Counted from the first letter of the stretch, positions 1 to 6,598 are shown. The stretch: DNA of 9,943 nucleotides from an uncultured Bifidobacterium sp. (GCA_937874315.1 CALNAE010000050.1:1-9943), one strand, 5' to 3'. The notes: generated from the sequence alone by a model not told the origin. Program-made: numbers and translations.

Positions 1-327
1 AACTACACTTCGGCGGGCTCCCACGGCATCGGCGGCTTTCTGACCTTCCTGTGCGCCGAGGTGTTGGCGCAGGTCGTGAATTTCGTCGTCCAGATGAAGT
101 GGGTGTTCAAATCCGATGCCTCGTTCTCGCAGGCGGCATGGAAATACGCCATGCTGGCGGTGCTGATCGTCGTGGTCAATCTCGTGCTGCCCGGCTACGT
201 GACGGCGGCCTGCATTGGCTGGGGCATGGGTGCCGGCCTGGCGGCTACCGTGGCATCGGTGGTCAACACGCTGCTTGCGGTGGTGGTGAGCTATCCGTTG
301 CTGAAATTCTGGATCATGCCGAAGTGA
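1..327 (+). CDS. GtrA-like polytopic membrane protein, 3' end only
   Basis: Frame 1 is open from the first base to a TGA at 325-327, giving 108 visible residues; the start lies upstream of the window. The visible part is very hydrophobic, with about three membrane segments at roughly residues 10-31, 48-68 and 78-105. Between the first two is a short polar turn containing N27-F and then K33-W-V-F-K. That arrangement (an Asn-Phe at the end of a helix followed by a basic residue and 'WVFKS') resembles the loop motif of GtrA-family proteins, small membrane proteins linked to moving lipid-linked sugars for cell-surface glycosylation. The family call rests on this one motif plus length and topology, so it is tentative. 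The coding call is safer because the frame is open and the hydrophobic pattern is regular. The gene converges on the two-component operon; 188 bp including a palindrome separate them. Confidence 0.6.
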   Translation, partial: NYTSAGSHGIGGFLTFLCAEVLAQVVNFVVQMKWVFKSDASFSQAAWKYAMLAVLIVVVNLVLPGYVTAACIGWGMGAGLAATVASVVNTLLAVVVSYPLLKFWIMPK

Positions 328-454
328 CCGGCCTGCACATTATCGGCGTAGCCGCGACTTCCAGCCAATGCCTCCGCAGAGGCCTCACCGCGGGTCTCGC
401 CGCGGGCAACGTCGGATGTGTCTCATGGTCCAGGTCGCACGGGCCAGGACTGTG

Positions 455-482
455 AGGTACCGTGCTCCGGAGCACGGTACCT
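455..482. terminator. Perfect 28-bp palindrome between convergent genes, possible bidirectional terminator
   Basis: The half AGGTACCGTGCTCC (455-468) is followed directly by its exact reverse complement (469-482). As RNA it would fold into a 12-bp stem with a CCGG tetraloop on either strand. It sits 127 bp after the stop of the membrane gene and 33 bp after the stop of the histidine kinase, a sensible place for a two-way terminator. No T-rich run follows on either side, so intrinsic termination is unproven; a protein-binding site is the alternative. The rest of 328-515 holds only a short 5-bp hairpin at 370-383 and no gene that I can support. Confidence 0.5.
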
Positions 483-515
483 TGGAGAGCCGAGCGCCGG
501 GGAATGCCCGTGCTC

Positions 516-1856
516 TTAGGCGGCCGTGGCTGATGCGACGGGAAACATGACGGTCACGGTAAACCAGTGGTTGTCCGTCTGAATAGTCATCTCTCCGCCG
601 TATTGCCGTGCGATATGATGCATGGATTTCACTCCGTATCCATGGGAATGGCTGTCTTTTTTAGTGGTGCGCAGATTCCCGGCGCTGTCGGTGCGCAGGT
701 TTGCGCCATAGTAGTTCTCCACCCGCATGACGACGAAGCTGCTGTGCTTATACAGCGCCAACCGGATGAGCCGTTGTTGGGGGTCGCGCAACTGGGATGT
801 CGCCTCAATCGCATTGTCCAGGGCGTTGCCGAAGAGGGATGCGATATCCATTGATGACAACCCGGATAGCAGCTTGCCGTCCGCCACGGCGGTAAAAGTG
901 ATATGTCGTCTCGTGCAGATGCGTGTCTTGCTGGTTAAAATAACGTCGAGCACGGGATTGCCCGTATGCTGTTGGACGCTCGAGAGACGCACGGATTCTT
1001 CCAGTTGCTCGAAACCTTGCGCGACGCGGTTCGGGTCGAATTCGGCTCGCAACGCCGCGATCTGATGCTTGAGATCGTGGGATAGCCTGCCGAGCGCCTC
1101 GAGGTTTTCCCTCGACTGTAGGTATTCCTGATGCTGGCTTTCGAGTTGCGCATCGATGGATGCGAGTTCCGCGTTGGCCGTGATCCGGCGTGCCTGTTCC
1201 TGCTGGGCATAGAGTACGGCGAAGCCGCAGCAGTCGACCAACGTGCGGATGTAAAAGACTTCCTGCCCGACCTTGCCCGAGAACGGGGTGTTGGTCGACA
1301 CGAAGCTCAGGTTGCTCATGGCGAACGTGACAACCGTGATGGCCACCGTGGCCGTCACCGCGGAAGCGCTGGGGGTCGCGGGAGCCGTGGAGTTGAAATT
1401 GGTACGTTCGACGAACCAGGCCAGCGCGAAACATATCGCATAGGTGAGCAGAAGCACGCATAGGGATAACCATGAGGCATGATTGACAGGGCCGTTCAGA
1501 TCCATGAAGGTCGCCACCTGCCAGTGCAACGATGCGACGAGTTCCGCCAGCACGAACGCTCGTGAGGTGTTGTACAGGGTCTCTCTGCCAGGCGAGCCGG
1601 ACCCGGCGGCCATCATCATGGCCATGCCGGAGAACGCAAGCAGCATGCCCAGTATCCAGAATTGCTCGGTCATGACGCCATCGAGATATTGGATGGCAAT
1701 CATGACGGGCATGCCCAGGATCAAGACGATCACCATGCGCCGGCGAGTCGTCCTGCGATAGACCACGTGCAAATACACGAGGCATGCCAGCCATTCGCAG
1801 ATGGCGGTATAGAGCCGCGGAATGTTGGGCAGCGCATTGGTTATGGTCGTGCTCAC
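516..1856 (-). CDS. AgrC-like sensor histidine kinase (GHKL, HPK10-type)
   Basis: A 446-residue membrane sensor kinase that should autophosphorylate on histidine and pass the phosphate to the regulator encoded just upstream. The N-terminal half has about six hydrophobic segments (roughly 15-33, 41-57, 62-83, 97-117, 126-148, 168-188), then a Gln/Glu-rich coiled-coil linker (about 217-256). The phospho-acceptor is H260 in LSHDLKHQ. The ATP-binding domain has the N box GNALDNAIEA (343-352) and a G box with HGYGVKS (405-411); Glu-Asn 380-381 fits the middle motif of this subfamily. The start is GTG at 1854-1856, overlapping the regulator stop by 4 bp, which implies translational coupling. The upstream ribosome binding site is weak. 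Architecture and motifs match peptide-sensing AgrC/ComD-type kinases, but no agrB- or agrD-like gene is in the window, so the signal is unknown. All catalytic motifs appear intact. Confidence 0.9.
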   Translation of the reverse strand: MSTTITNALPNIPRLYTAICEWLACLVYLHVVYRRTTRRRMVIVLILGMPVMIAIQYLDGVMTEQFWILGMLLAFSGMAMMMAAGSGSPGRETLYNTSRAFVLAELVASLHWQVATFMDLNGPVNHASWLSLCVLLLTYAICFALAWFVERTNFNSTAPATPSASAVTATVAITVVTFAMSNLSFVSTNTPFSGKVGQEVFYIRTLVDCCGFAVLYAQQEQARRITANAELASIDAQLESQHQEYLQSRENLEALGRLSHDLKHQIAALRAEFDPNRVAQGFEQLEESVRLSSVQQHTGNPVLDVILTSKTRICTRRHITFTAVADGKLLSGLSSMDIASLFGNALDNAIEATSQLRDPQQRLIRLALYKHSSFVVMRVENYYGANLRTDSAGNLRTTKKDSHSHGYGVKSMHHIARQYGGEMTIQTDNHWFTVTVMFPVASATAA

Positions 1857-2572
1857 CGTGCGTCACCACTCATATAGTTGGTCAGCGCGGTAAGGAACGC
1901 CTTCTTCCGGGGCCGACTGATACGAAGACGCGCGCCATTCGATAGGATGCAGTCTTGTTCGTCGACGGCGGTGACGTGGCGAAGGTTGACGAGATAGCAG
2001 GAATTCGAACGGAAGAAGGCGTGGCCATCAAGCCGCTGCTCGAACGCCTTCAAGGTGCCCGGCAACGCCAGGCTGCCATCTTGCAGATGGATGATGATGG
2101 TGTGTCGGTTGGATTCCAGGTATTCGACGTTGGCCAGATCGATGCGGTGCTGTTGTGATTCGATTTCGACCAGCATCGCGTCATCCGACCGGCGTCGGAC
2201 CACTTCGATGGAGCGGCGCAGCTCCTCTCGGAACGCGAACCAGGGCACTGGCTTGAGCAGGTATGACAGCGCCTGCACTTCGTAGCCGCTGATCGCGTAC
2301 TGAGGTGCCGCCGTGATGAAGATGATGACGACATCGGTATCCTGTTTGCGGATGGCCCGTGCGGCGTCGAGACCATTGATGCCGCGCATTTCAATGTCGA
2401 GCAGCAGAATGTCATAGACCGGCCGATACCGCTCAAGAAGTGATTGCGCCTCCTTGAAAGCGGATACGGTGAAACGCTCATGCTCGTCCTGTTGATAGCG
2501 ATTCAGATAGTCGAGCACGGTCTGACAGGCCTTCGGGTCGTCTTCGACCACGCCGATATGCATGGTTCTCAT
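1853..2572 (-). CDS. LytTR-family response regulator (AgrA-like)
   Basis: A 239-residue cytoplasmic regulator: receiver domain at about 3-125, LytTR DNA-binding domain at about 135-235. Receiver residues are all present: acidic pocket E10-D11-D12, phospho-acceptor D59 in LLLDIEM, T87 in ITAAP and K107 in LLKPVP. The C-terminal half has the LytTR pattern, including VEYLES near 149-154 and FFRSNSCYLVNLRHV at 186-200. LytTR proteins usually bind paired direct repeats in promoters; I found no clear pair nearby. I chose ATG at 2570-2572 because a purine-rich AGTAGG lies 7 bases upstream on the coding strand and the receiver begins at once. The frame stays open upstream to ATGs at 2608 and 2644 but without ribosome binding sites, and ATG at 2563 is possible. 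It is the first gene of a two-gene operon with the kinase. Confidence 0.9.
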   Translation of the reverse strand: MRTMHIGVVEDDPKACQTVLDYLNRYQQDEHERFTVSAFKEAQSLLERYRPVYDILLLDIEMRGINGLDAARAIRKQDTDVVIIFITAAPQYAISGYEVQALSYLLKPVPWFAFREELRRSIEVVRRRSDDAMLVEIESQQHRIDLANVEYLESNRHTIIIHLQDGSLALPGTLKAFEQRLDGHAFFRSNSCYLVNLRHVTAVDEQDCILSNGARLRISRPRKKAFLTALTNYMSGDAR

Positions 2573-2603
2573 CGCATCGCCTACTTTCGATGGTGGGAAC
2601 AGT

Positions 2604-2609
2604 ATCATA
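2604..2609 (-). promoter_or_regulatory. Weak candidate -10 box for the two-component operon
   Basis: On the minus strand this reads TATGAT, five of six matches to the consensus -10, and would give a leader of about 25 bases before the regulator ATG at 2572. No recognisable -35 lies 16-18 bp upstream. An activator-dependent promoter would fit, but the evidence is thin. Confidence 0.25.
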
Positions 2610-2637
2610 GCTGATGAGGGTCCCGAACGCGGATGCG

Positions 2638-2668
2638 TTGACATGGATTGTTGCTATCGGGACATAAT
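2638..2668 (+). promoter_or_regulatory. Candidate distal + strand promoter (TTGACA / CATAAT)
   Basis: A perfect -35 TTGACA (2638-2643) is followed by CATAAT (2663-2668), five of six matches, but with a 19-bp spacer, longer than ideal. A transcript would start near 2675 and reach the ABC ATPase after a leader of about 270 bases. Only a 19-codon reading frame without a clear ribosome binding site (2719-2778) lies in between. Confidence 0.35.
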
Positions 2669-2754
2669 CTGTACTGTACGTGGGATCGTGGTTGCCGGTG
2701 GCCGGCGGGCTGAATTCGATGTGTGGCGTGCCGGTGAGCACGCCGGAACCCGTC

Positions 2755-2792
2755 CGTGGTGTTCGCCACGCGCGTTGACGCCTAGGGCGAAC
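2755..2792. repeat. Overlapping inverted repeats around the -35 of the ABC ATPase promoter
   Basis: CGTGG (2755-2759) and CCACG (2766-2770) form a short hairpin. Overlapping it, GTTCGCC (2761-2767) is exactly repeated in reverse complement as GGCGAAC (2786-2792), bracketing the -35 box at 2775-2780. Either could be an operator; in a transcript from the distal promoter they would be competing hairpins. Short arms in GC-rich DNA can arise by chance. Confidence 0.3.
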
Positions 2793-2802
2793 CGTGTATA
2801 GT
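2775..2802 (+). promoter_or_regulatory. Proximal promoter of the ABC ATPase gene
   Basis: TTGACG (2775-2780), a 16-bp spacer, then TATAGT (2797-2802): each box differs from the vegetative consensus at one position. Transcription should start at about 2808-2810, giving a leader of about 140 bases before the chosen ATG at 2949. Confidence 0.65.
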
Positions 2803-2807
2803 AGTGG

Positions 2808-2948
2808 ATGGCTCAACGAAGAGAACCTTCAATGGCCGAAAAACAGAATGTCGATATCCACTCGGCCCGAAGTCGGGGACGTGGATTGAGACAGACCCTT
2901 CACAACGGATCGTTCGGCACGTACCTGCCGATGAAAGGAATGGCTGCT
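2808..2948 (+). other. Long leader of the ABC ATPase, in frame and open from an upstream ATG
   Basis: This stretch lies between the predicted transcription start and the ATG at 2949. It is in frame with the ATPase and free of stops from ATG 2808, so a 47-residue N-terminal extension is formally possible; ATGs at 2832 and 2940 are also in frame. None of these has a convincing ribosome binding site, and the extension (basic, low hydrophobicity) does not resemble the start of sugar-importer ATPases. I read it as an untranslated leader. It contains a small GC hairpin near 2866-2877. Confidence 0.4.
2934..2939 (+). promoter_or_regulatory. Ribosome binding site that decides the ABC ATPase start
   Basis: AAAGGA lies 9 bases before the ATG at 2949. 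It immediately abuts the ATG at 2940, which is too close to serve that codon, so it favours 2949. Confidence 0.65.
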
Positions 2949-4076
2949 ATGGCAGAAGTAGTATTCGAGCATGTGACTCGTATTTACCCGGGCAACGATA
3001 AGCCCTCGGTGGATGATCTCAATCTTGACATCAAGGATGGTGAATTCCTGGTACTCGTTGGGCCTTCCGGCTGCGGAAAGTCAACGACGCTGCGAATGCT
3101 CGCCGGCCTGGAGGAGGTCAACAAGGGCCGTATCGTCATCGGCGGCAAGGACGTCACGACGATGCAACCCAAGGACCGCGATATCGCTATGGTCTTCCAG
3201 AACTATGCGTTGTATCCTCATATGACCGTCGCCGACAACATGGGCTTTGCGCTGAAGATCGCAGGCACGCCCAAGGACCAGATTCGCAAGCGCGTCGAGA
3301 AGGCCGCTGAGATCCTCGATCTCACCGAGTTCCTCGATCGCAAGCCGAAGGCCTTGTCCGGTGGCCAGCGCCAGCGTGTCGCCATGGGCCGCGCCATCGT
3401 GCGTGAGCCGAAGGTCTTCCTCATGGATGAGCCGCTGTCCAACCTCGACGCGAAGCTCCGTGTGCAGACCCGTACGCAGATCGCCGCGTTGCAGCGCCAG
3501 CTCGGTGTCACCACCCTGTACGTGACTCACGATCAGACCGAGGCCCTGACGATGGGCGATCGCATCGCCGTCATCAAGCTTGGTCTTTTGCAGCAGGTCG
3601 GCAAGCCGACCGAACTGTATGATCGTCCGGCCAACGTCTTCGTCGCGGGCTTCATCGGCTCCCCGTCGATGAATCTCAACACTCATCCCGTGGTCAACGG
3701 CAAGGCGCAGATCGGCGGCGATACCATCGATCTCCCGGCTGATGTCGTGTCCAAGTTGGCACCTGAGGATAATGGCCAGATCGTGATCGGCTTCCGTCCT
3801 GAGGATGCTGGTTTGGCGACCAGCGAGGACGCCAACGCCTTCTCGCTCAAAGTCGTGAATGTTGAGGATCTTGGTTCCGACGGCTATATCTATGGCAATA
3901 TCGTCACCGATAACTCGGCGTCGGAGGCATCCGCAACGATGTCCGACCAGAACAAGTTGACCACCATCCGCGTCAATCCGCGCTCGCTGCCGAAAGTCGG
4001 CGAGGTCGTCAAGATCAAGATTGACCCGGCAAAGATGCATCTGTTCTCCCCATCGAGCGAATTGCGTCTGAACTAG
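2949..4076 (+). CDS. msmK: Sugar ABC importer ATP-binding protein, MsmK/UgpC/MalK type
   Basis: A 375-residue ATPase that binds the inner face of carbohydrate ABC permeases and powers uptake. All ABC motifs are present: Walker A GPSGCGKST (38-46), Q-loop Q84, signature LSGGQ (136-140), Walker B VFLMDEP (156-162) with catalytic E161, D-loop SNLD (164-167) and H-loop H194. Residues from about 235 form the C-terminal OB/TOBE-like regulatory domain seen in MalK, MsmK and UgpC. Length is normal for the family. The ATG at 2949 matches the family's usual N-terminus (MAEVVFEHV) and has the best ribosome binding site. The gene stands alone, with its own promoter and terminators and no permease or binding-protein gene beside it. 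That suggests a shared ATPase serving several sugar importers, as known for streptococcal MsmK; this is inference. The family is certain; the choice between msmK and ugpC as a name is conventional. Confidence 0.93.
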   Translation: MAEVVFEHVTRIYPGNDKPSVDDLNLDIKDGEFLVLVGPSGCGKSTTLRMLAGLEEVNKGRIVIGGKDVTTMQPKDRDIAMVFQNYALYPHMTVADNMGFALKIAGTPKDQIRKRVEKAAEILDLTEFLDRKPKALSGGQRQRVAMGRAIVREPKVFLMDEPLSNLDAKLRVQTRTQIAALQRQLGVTTLYVTHDQTEALTMGDRIAVIKLGLLQQVGKPTELYDRPANVFVAGFIGSPSMNLNTHPVVNGKAQIGGDTIDLPADVVSKLAPEDNGQIVIGFRPEDAGLATSEDANAFSLKVVNVEDLGSDGYIYGNIVTDNSASEASATMSDQNKLTTIRVNPRSLPKVGEVVKIKIDPAKMHLFSPSSELRLN

Positions 4077-4080
4077 TCTT

Positions 4081-4100
4081 GGCGGGGCGTAGGCCCCGTC
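4081..4100 (+). terminator. First hairpin after the ABC ATPase gene
   Basis: CGGGGC (4083-4088) pairs with GCCCCG (4093-4098) around a GTAG loop, extended by one wobble and one G-C pair to 8 bp. It starts 4 bases after the stop codon. No T run follows. Confidence 0.5.
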
Positions 4101-4108
4101 AACCATTA

Positions 4109-4140
4109 ACGAGATCGCCTCTTCCTCTCTTTGATCTCGT
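4109..4140 (+). repeat. Second hairpin, ACGAGATC / GATCTCGT
   Basis: An exact 8-bp inverted repeat, ACGAGATC (4109-4116) and GATCTCGT (4133-4140), encloses a 16-base pyrimidine-rich loop. It lies between two stronger hairpins and may be an auxiliary terminator or an mRNA-stabilising stem. Confidence 0.4.
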
Positions 4141-4174
4141 CAGGAAAGCCCTGCGCAGCCGCGGGGCTTTCCTG
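4141..4174 (+). terminator. Strong hairpin terminator upstream of the DUF4032 gene
   Basis: CAGGAAAGCCC (4141-4151) pairs exactly with GGGCTTTCCTG (4164-4174). Three further pairs inside, one a G-U wobble, make a 14-bp stem with a 6-base loop. The AAAGCCC/GGGCTTT layout is the classic bacterial terminator stem. It ends 30 bp before the next start codon, leaving little room for a separate promoter, so the DUF4032 gene may depend partly on read-through or on a promoter overlapping the stem. Confidence 0.75.
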
Positions 4175-4204
4175 CATTTCGCAGCCGGAAGGTAGATTTG
4201 CAGT

Positions 4205-5602
4205 ATGACGACGACTGAACCATCACGGTATTTCGCAGCGGACCAGCTGGGTGCCGCGGGTGTTTTTGCCCATAACGGCGACGAAGGGCCCCGGGCTCTG
4301 AACATCACCGCCGCAAGTTCCAACCCCAAGATGTTCACATTGCCATGGGAACGCCCACTGGCCACGTGGCCGGCGGATCTCCTGGCCAATCTGCCCCGCG
4401 GCATCTCTAGGCATGTGGTGCGTTTCGTGCATGTGGGCGAAGAGATCTATGCGATGAAGGAAATCACTCAGGCCGTGGCGGAGCGTGAATATGACCTGTT
4501 GCGTAGGCTGCAGAAGCTCGATCTGCCCACCGTCACGCCCATCGCCGTGGTGACTGGTCGCCATGACCGCGACGGCGATGCGCTCGAGGCCATTCTGGTC
4601 ACGCGTCATCTGAAATTCTCATTGCCGTATCGGGCGTTGTTCGCCCGCAATCTGCGCCCCGATACCGCGGATCGGCTGATCGATGCGTTGGCGGTGCTGA
4701 TGGTGCGGCTGCATCTGGCTGGATTCTACTGGGGCGACGTGTCGCTATCCAACGTGTTGTTCCTGCGCGACGCCGAGGCCTTCTCCGCGTTCCTCGTCGA
4801 TGCGGAAACCGGCGATCTGCACGCTGAGCTCACCGACGGCCAGCGCGAATATGATATCGACCTGGCGCGTACGAATATCATCGGCGAACTCATGGATCTC
4901 AGTTCCGGCGAACTGCTGCCGAGCAATGTCGATGAGGTCGAAGTCGGCGATCGATTGGTGGAACGGTACCATTCGTTGTGGAAGACGCTTACCGGCACCG
5001 AAAAATTCAGCCCCGACGAGATGTGGAAGATCGAGAAGCGGGTCAATACGCTCAACCAGCTCGGTTTCGATGTCGATGAGCTCGAGGTGAAAACGTCGGA
5101 GGACGGCAATCGCGTATTGGTGCGTCCTCGTGTGGTGGACGCCGGGTACTGCTCGCGTAAGCTACTGCGGTTGACGGGTCTCGACGTCCAGGAGAATCAG
5201 GCGAGGCGGTTGCTCAACGACTTGGACACCTACCGGGCGTCGACATGGCGTGACGATGATTCGCTGGAAATCGTGGCGACCGATTGGATGCGCGAGGTGT
5301 TTGAGCCGACGGTACGTATGATCCCGCCGGAATACCGTTCCCAAATCGAACCCGCGCAGTTCTTCCACGAGATCCTGGATCATCGGTGGTTCCTTGCGGA
5401 GAAGGCCGGGCACGACATACCGATGCGTGAGGCCGTGCAGAGCTATATCAAGAACGTTCTGCCGCAGTATAAGCTCGACACGAAGGCCGTCGCCGAGCTT
5501 AACGAGGAAGCCGATTCCGGCGTCATGGATGAGCAGTCGACCTTCGGAGACGATGATTATCACCCGGACGATGACCCCGATGCGGCGGTGTGGGCCGGCT
5601 GA
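4205..5602 (+). CDS. DUF4032 protein with kinase-like N-terminal domain
   Basis: A 465-residue soluble protein with no signal peptide or membrane segment. The N-terminal half carries a kinase-like core resembling lipopolysaccharide-kinase (WaaP/InaA-type) folds: K85 in YAMKEIT as the candidate ATP lysine, E93/E95 in AEREYDLL as the helix-C acid, catalytic-loop D178 and N183 in WGDVSLSNV, and metal-binding D199 in LVDAETG. The C-terminal part, about 210-435, matches what I recall of DUF4032, an actinobacterial domain of unknown role. The tail (about 447-458) is strongly acidic. The ATG at 4205 has GGAAGG 12 bases upstream, a slightly long spacing, with no better choice. It follows three hairpins after the ABC ATPase and is convergent to the methyltransferase gene with a 3-bp gap. 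The substrate is unknown. Kinase activity is inferred from motif retention only. Confidence 0.85.
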   Translation: MTTTEPSRYFAADQLGAAGVFAHNGDEGPRALNITAASSNPKMFTLPWERPLATWPADLLANLPRGISRHVVRFVHVGEEIYAMKEITQAVAEREYDLLRRLQKLDLPTVTPIAVVTGRHDRDGDALEAILVTRHLKFSLPYRALFARNLRPDTADRLIDALAVLMVRLHLAGFYWGDVSLSNVLFLRDAEAFSAFLVDAETGDLHAELTDGQREYDIDLARTNIIGELMDLSSGELLPSNVDEVEVGDRLVERYHSLWKTLTGTEKFSPDEMWKIEKRVNTLNQLGFDVDELEVKTSEDGNRVLVRPRVVDAGYCSRKLLRLTGLDVQENQARRLLNDLDTYRASTWRDDDSLEIVATDWMREVFEPTVRMIPPEYRSQIEPAQFFHEILDHRWFLAEKAGHDIPMREAVQSYIKNVLPQYKLDTKAVAELNEEADSGVMDEQSTFGDDDYHPDDDPDAAVWAG

Positions 5603-5605
5603 CCG

Positions 5606-6598
5606 CTATTTGCGCTGTGCCGCCTCGCGTCTGGCGCGGGATACGGCATAGAGGCTGATTCCGGCGGCTACGGACGCGTTGAGCGACTCCACTAGTGAGC
5701 TGATCGGAATACCGGCGATCGAGTCACAGACGTTCCGGACCAACCGACTCAGTCCCTTGCCTTCGGATCCCAAGACGATGACCAGCGGATCCGATTCGAA
5801 TCCGGTCTCCCCCACGTAGCTGCTGCCGCCCCCGTCGAGCCCTACCACGTAATAGCCACGTTCCTTCAGACTCTCCAGGGCCTTGGTCAGATTCACGACA
5901 TGGGCGACCGGCATATGCGCCGCGGCTCCGGCCGATACCTTCCAGGCGGCTGCGGTAACCGATGCGGAACGACGTTCCGGAAGAATGACGCCATTGGCGC
6001 CAAAGGCGGCGGCCGAACGGATCACCGCTCCAAGGTTGTGCGGGTCGGTGACGCCATCGAGTGCGATGAAGAGCGGGCGTGCCGACAGCCGCGCCTGTTC
6101 GGAATCGGCAATCTGCATCGCCTGATTCTTCTTGTCGGCATGTTCCACCAGATCCTGCAACGAGGAGTACTGGTAGGGCTGGGCCTTGAAGATCACGCCT
6201 TGGTGATTGCTGGATCGCGCGATCCGATCCATCTCGAGTCGGTCGGCCTCGAGCAGGTTCAGTCCCTGCGCTCCCGCAAGGCGCACGATTTCACGGGTAC
6301 GGTCATCATGTTCGATGCGGCTGGCAATGTACAGTTGAGTGCCCGGGACTTCGACGCGCAGCGCTTCAAGCACGGCGTTGCGTCCGATCACCAGGTCGTC
6401 CGAAGCGGAGGTGAATTTCGCCACACGCCGTCGAGCGGCGATGCGCGGATCTGAGATCCTGCGCCGTTCGGCGGTTTTCTTCTCTTGATATGCCTTATGA
6501 TATGTGCGGTCTTCGGCCTTCGGGGTCGGGCCCCGGCCCTTGAGCGCGTTGCGATGCTTACCGCCCGACCCCTTGGTCGGACCCTTCTTCTTTGTCAT
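5606..6598 (-). CDS. rlmB: SpoU-family rRNA 2'-O-methyltransferase, RlmB-like
   Basis: A 330-residue methyltransferase that transfers a methyl group from S-adenosylmethionine to a ribose 2'-OH. In the RlmB group the target is a 23S rRNA guanosine (G2251, E. coli numbering). A basic, probably disordered extension occupies residues 1-65, the small substrate-binding domain runs from about 69 to 140, and the SpoU trefoil-knot catalytic domain from about 175 to 320. Motif 1 is DPHNLGAVIRSAAAFGA (185-201) with N188 and R194; motif 2 is VLGSEGKGLSR (275-285) with E279; motif 3 is IPISSLVESLNASVAAG (297-313) with N307. All are intact. The ATG at 6598 is the natural start; only a weak GGGA lies about 10 bases upstream. 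Family certainty is high. The exact rRNA position is inferred from similarity, and other TrmH-like enzymes modify different nucleotides. It starts back to back with the P-type ATPase across 278 bp. Confidence 0.9.
   Translation of the reverse strand: MTKKKGPTKGSGGKHRNALKGRGPTPKAEDRTYHKAYQEKKTAERRRISDPRIAARRRVAKFTSASDDLVIGRNAVLEALRVEVPGTQLYIASRIEHDDRTREIVRLAGAQGLNLLEADRLEMDRIARSSNHQGVIFKAQPYQYSSLQDLVEHADKKNQAMQIADSEQARLSARPLFIALDGVTDPHNLGAVIRSAAAFGANGVILPERRSASVTAAAWKVSAGAAAHMPVAHVVNLTKALESLKERGYYVVGLDGGGSSYVGETGFESDPLVIVLGSEGKGLSRLVRNVCDSIAGIPISSLVESLNASVAAGISLYAVSRARREAAQRK

Noticed and set aside
805..1869. A 354-codon minus-strand frame overlapping the histidine kinase in another reading frame
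   Set aside because: The kinase frame has the full set of catalytic motifs and couples to the regulator stop. This alternative is Arg- and His-rich with no membrane segments or motifs.
2573..2644. An N-terminal extension of the response regulator from ATG 2644 or 2608
   Set aside because: No ribosome binding site precedes either codon, and the receiver domain begins right at the ATG at 2572.
2719..2778. A 19-codon reading frame (starting MCGVPVS) between the regulator and the ABC ATPase, considered as a signal-peptide gene
   Set aside because: It has no clear ribosome binding site, is too short for an AgrD-type precursor and lacks an amphipathic leader and acidic tail. Its TGA also overlaps the -35 box of the next promoter.
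3081..4106. A 341-codon minus-strand open frame opposite the ABC ATPase
   Set aside because: It shows the same shadow pattern, with no ribosome binding site or domain, and the sense strand carries all the ABC motifs.
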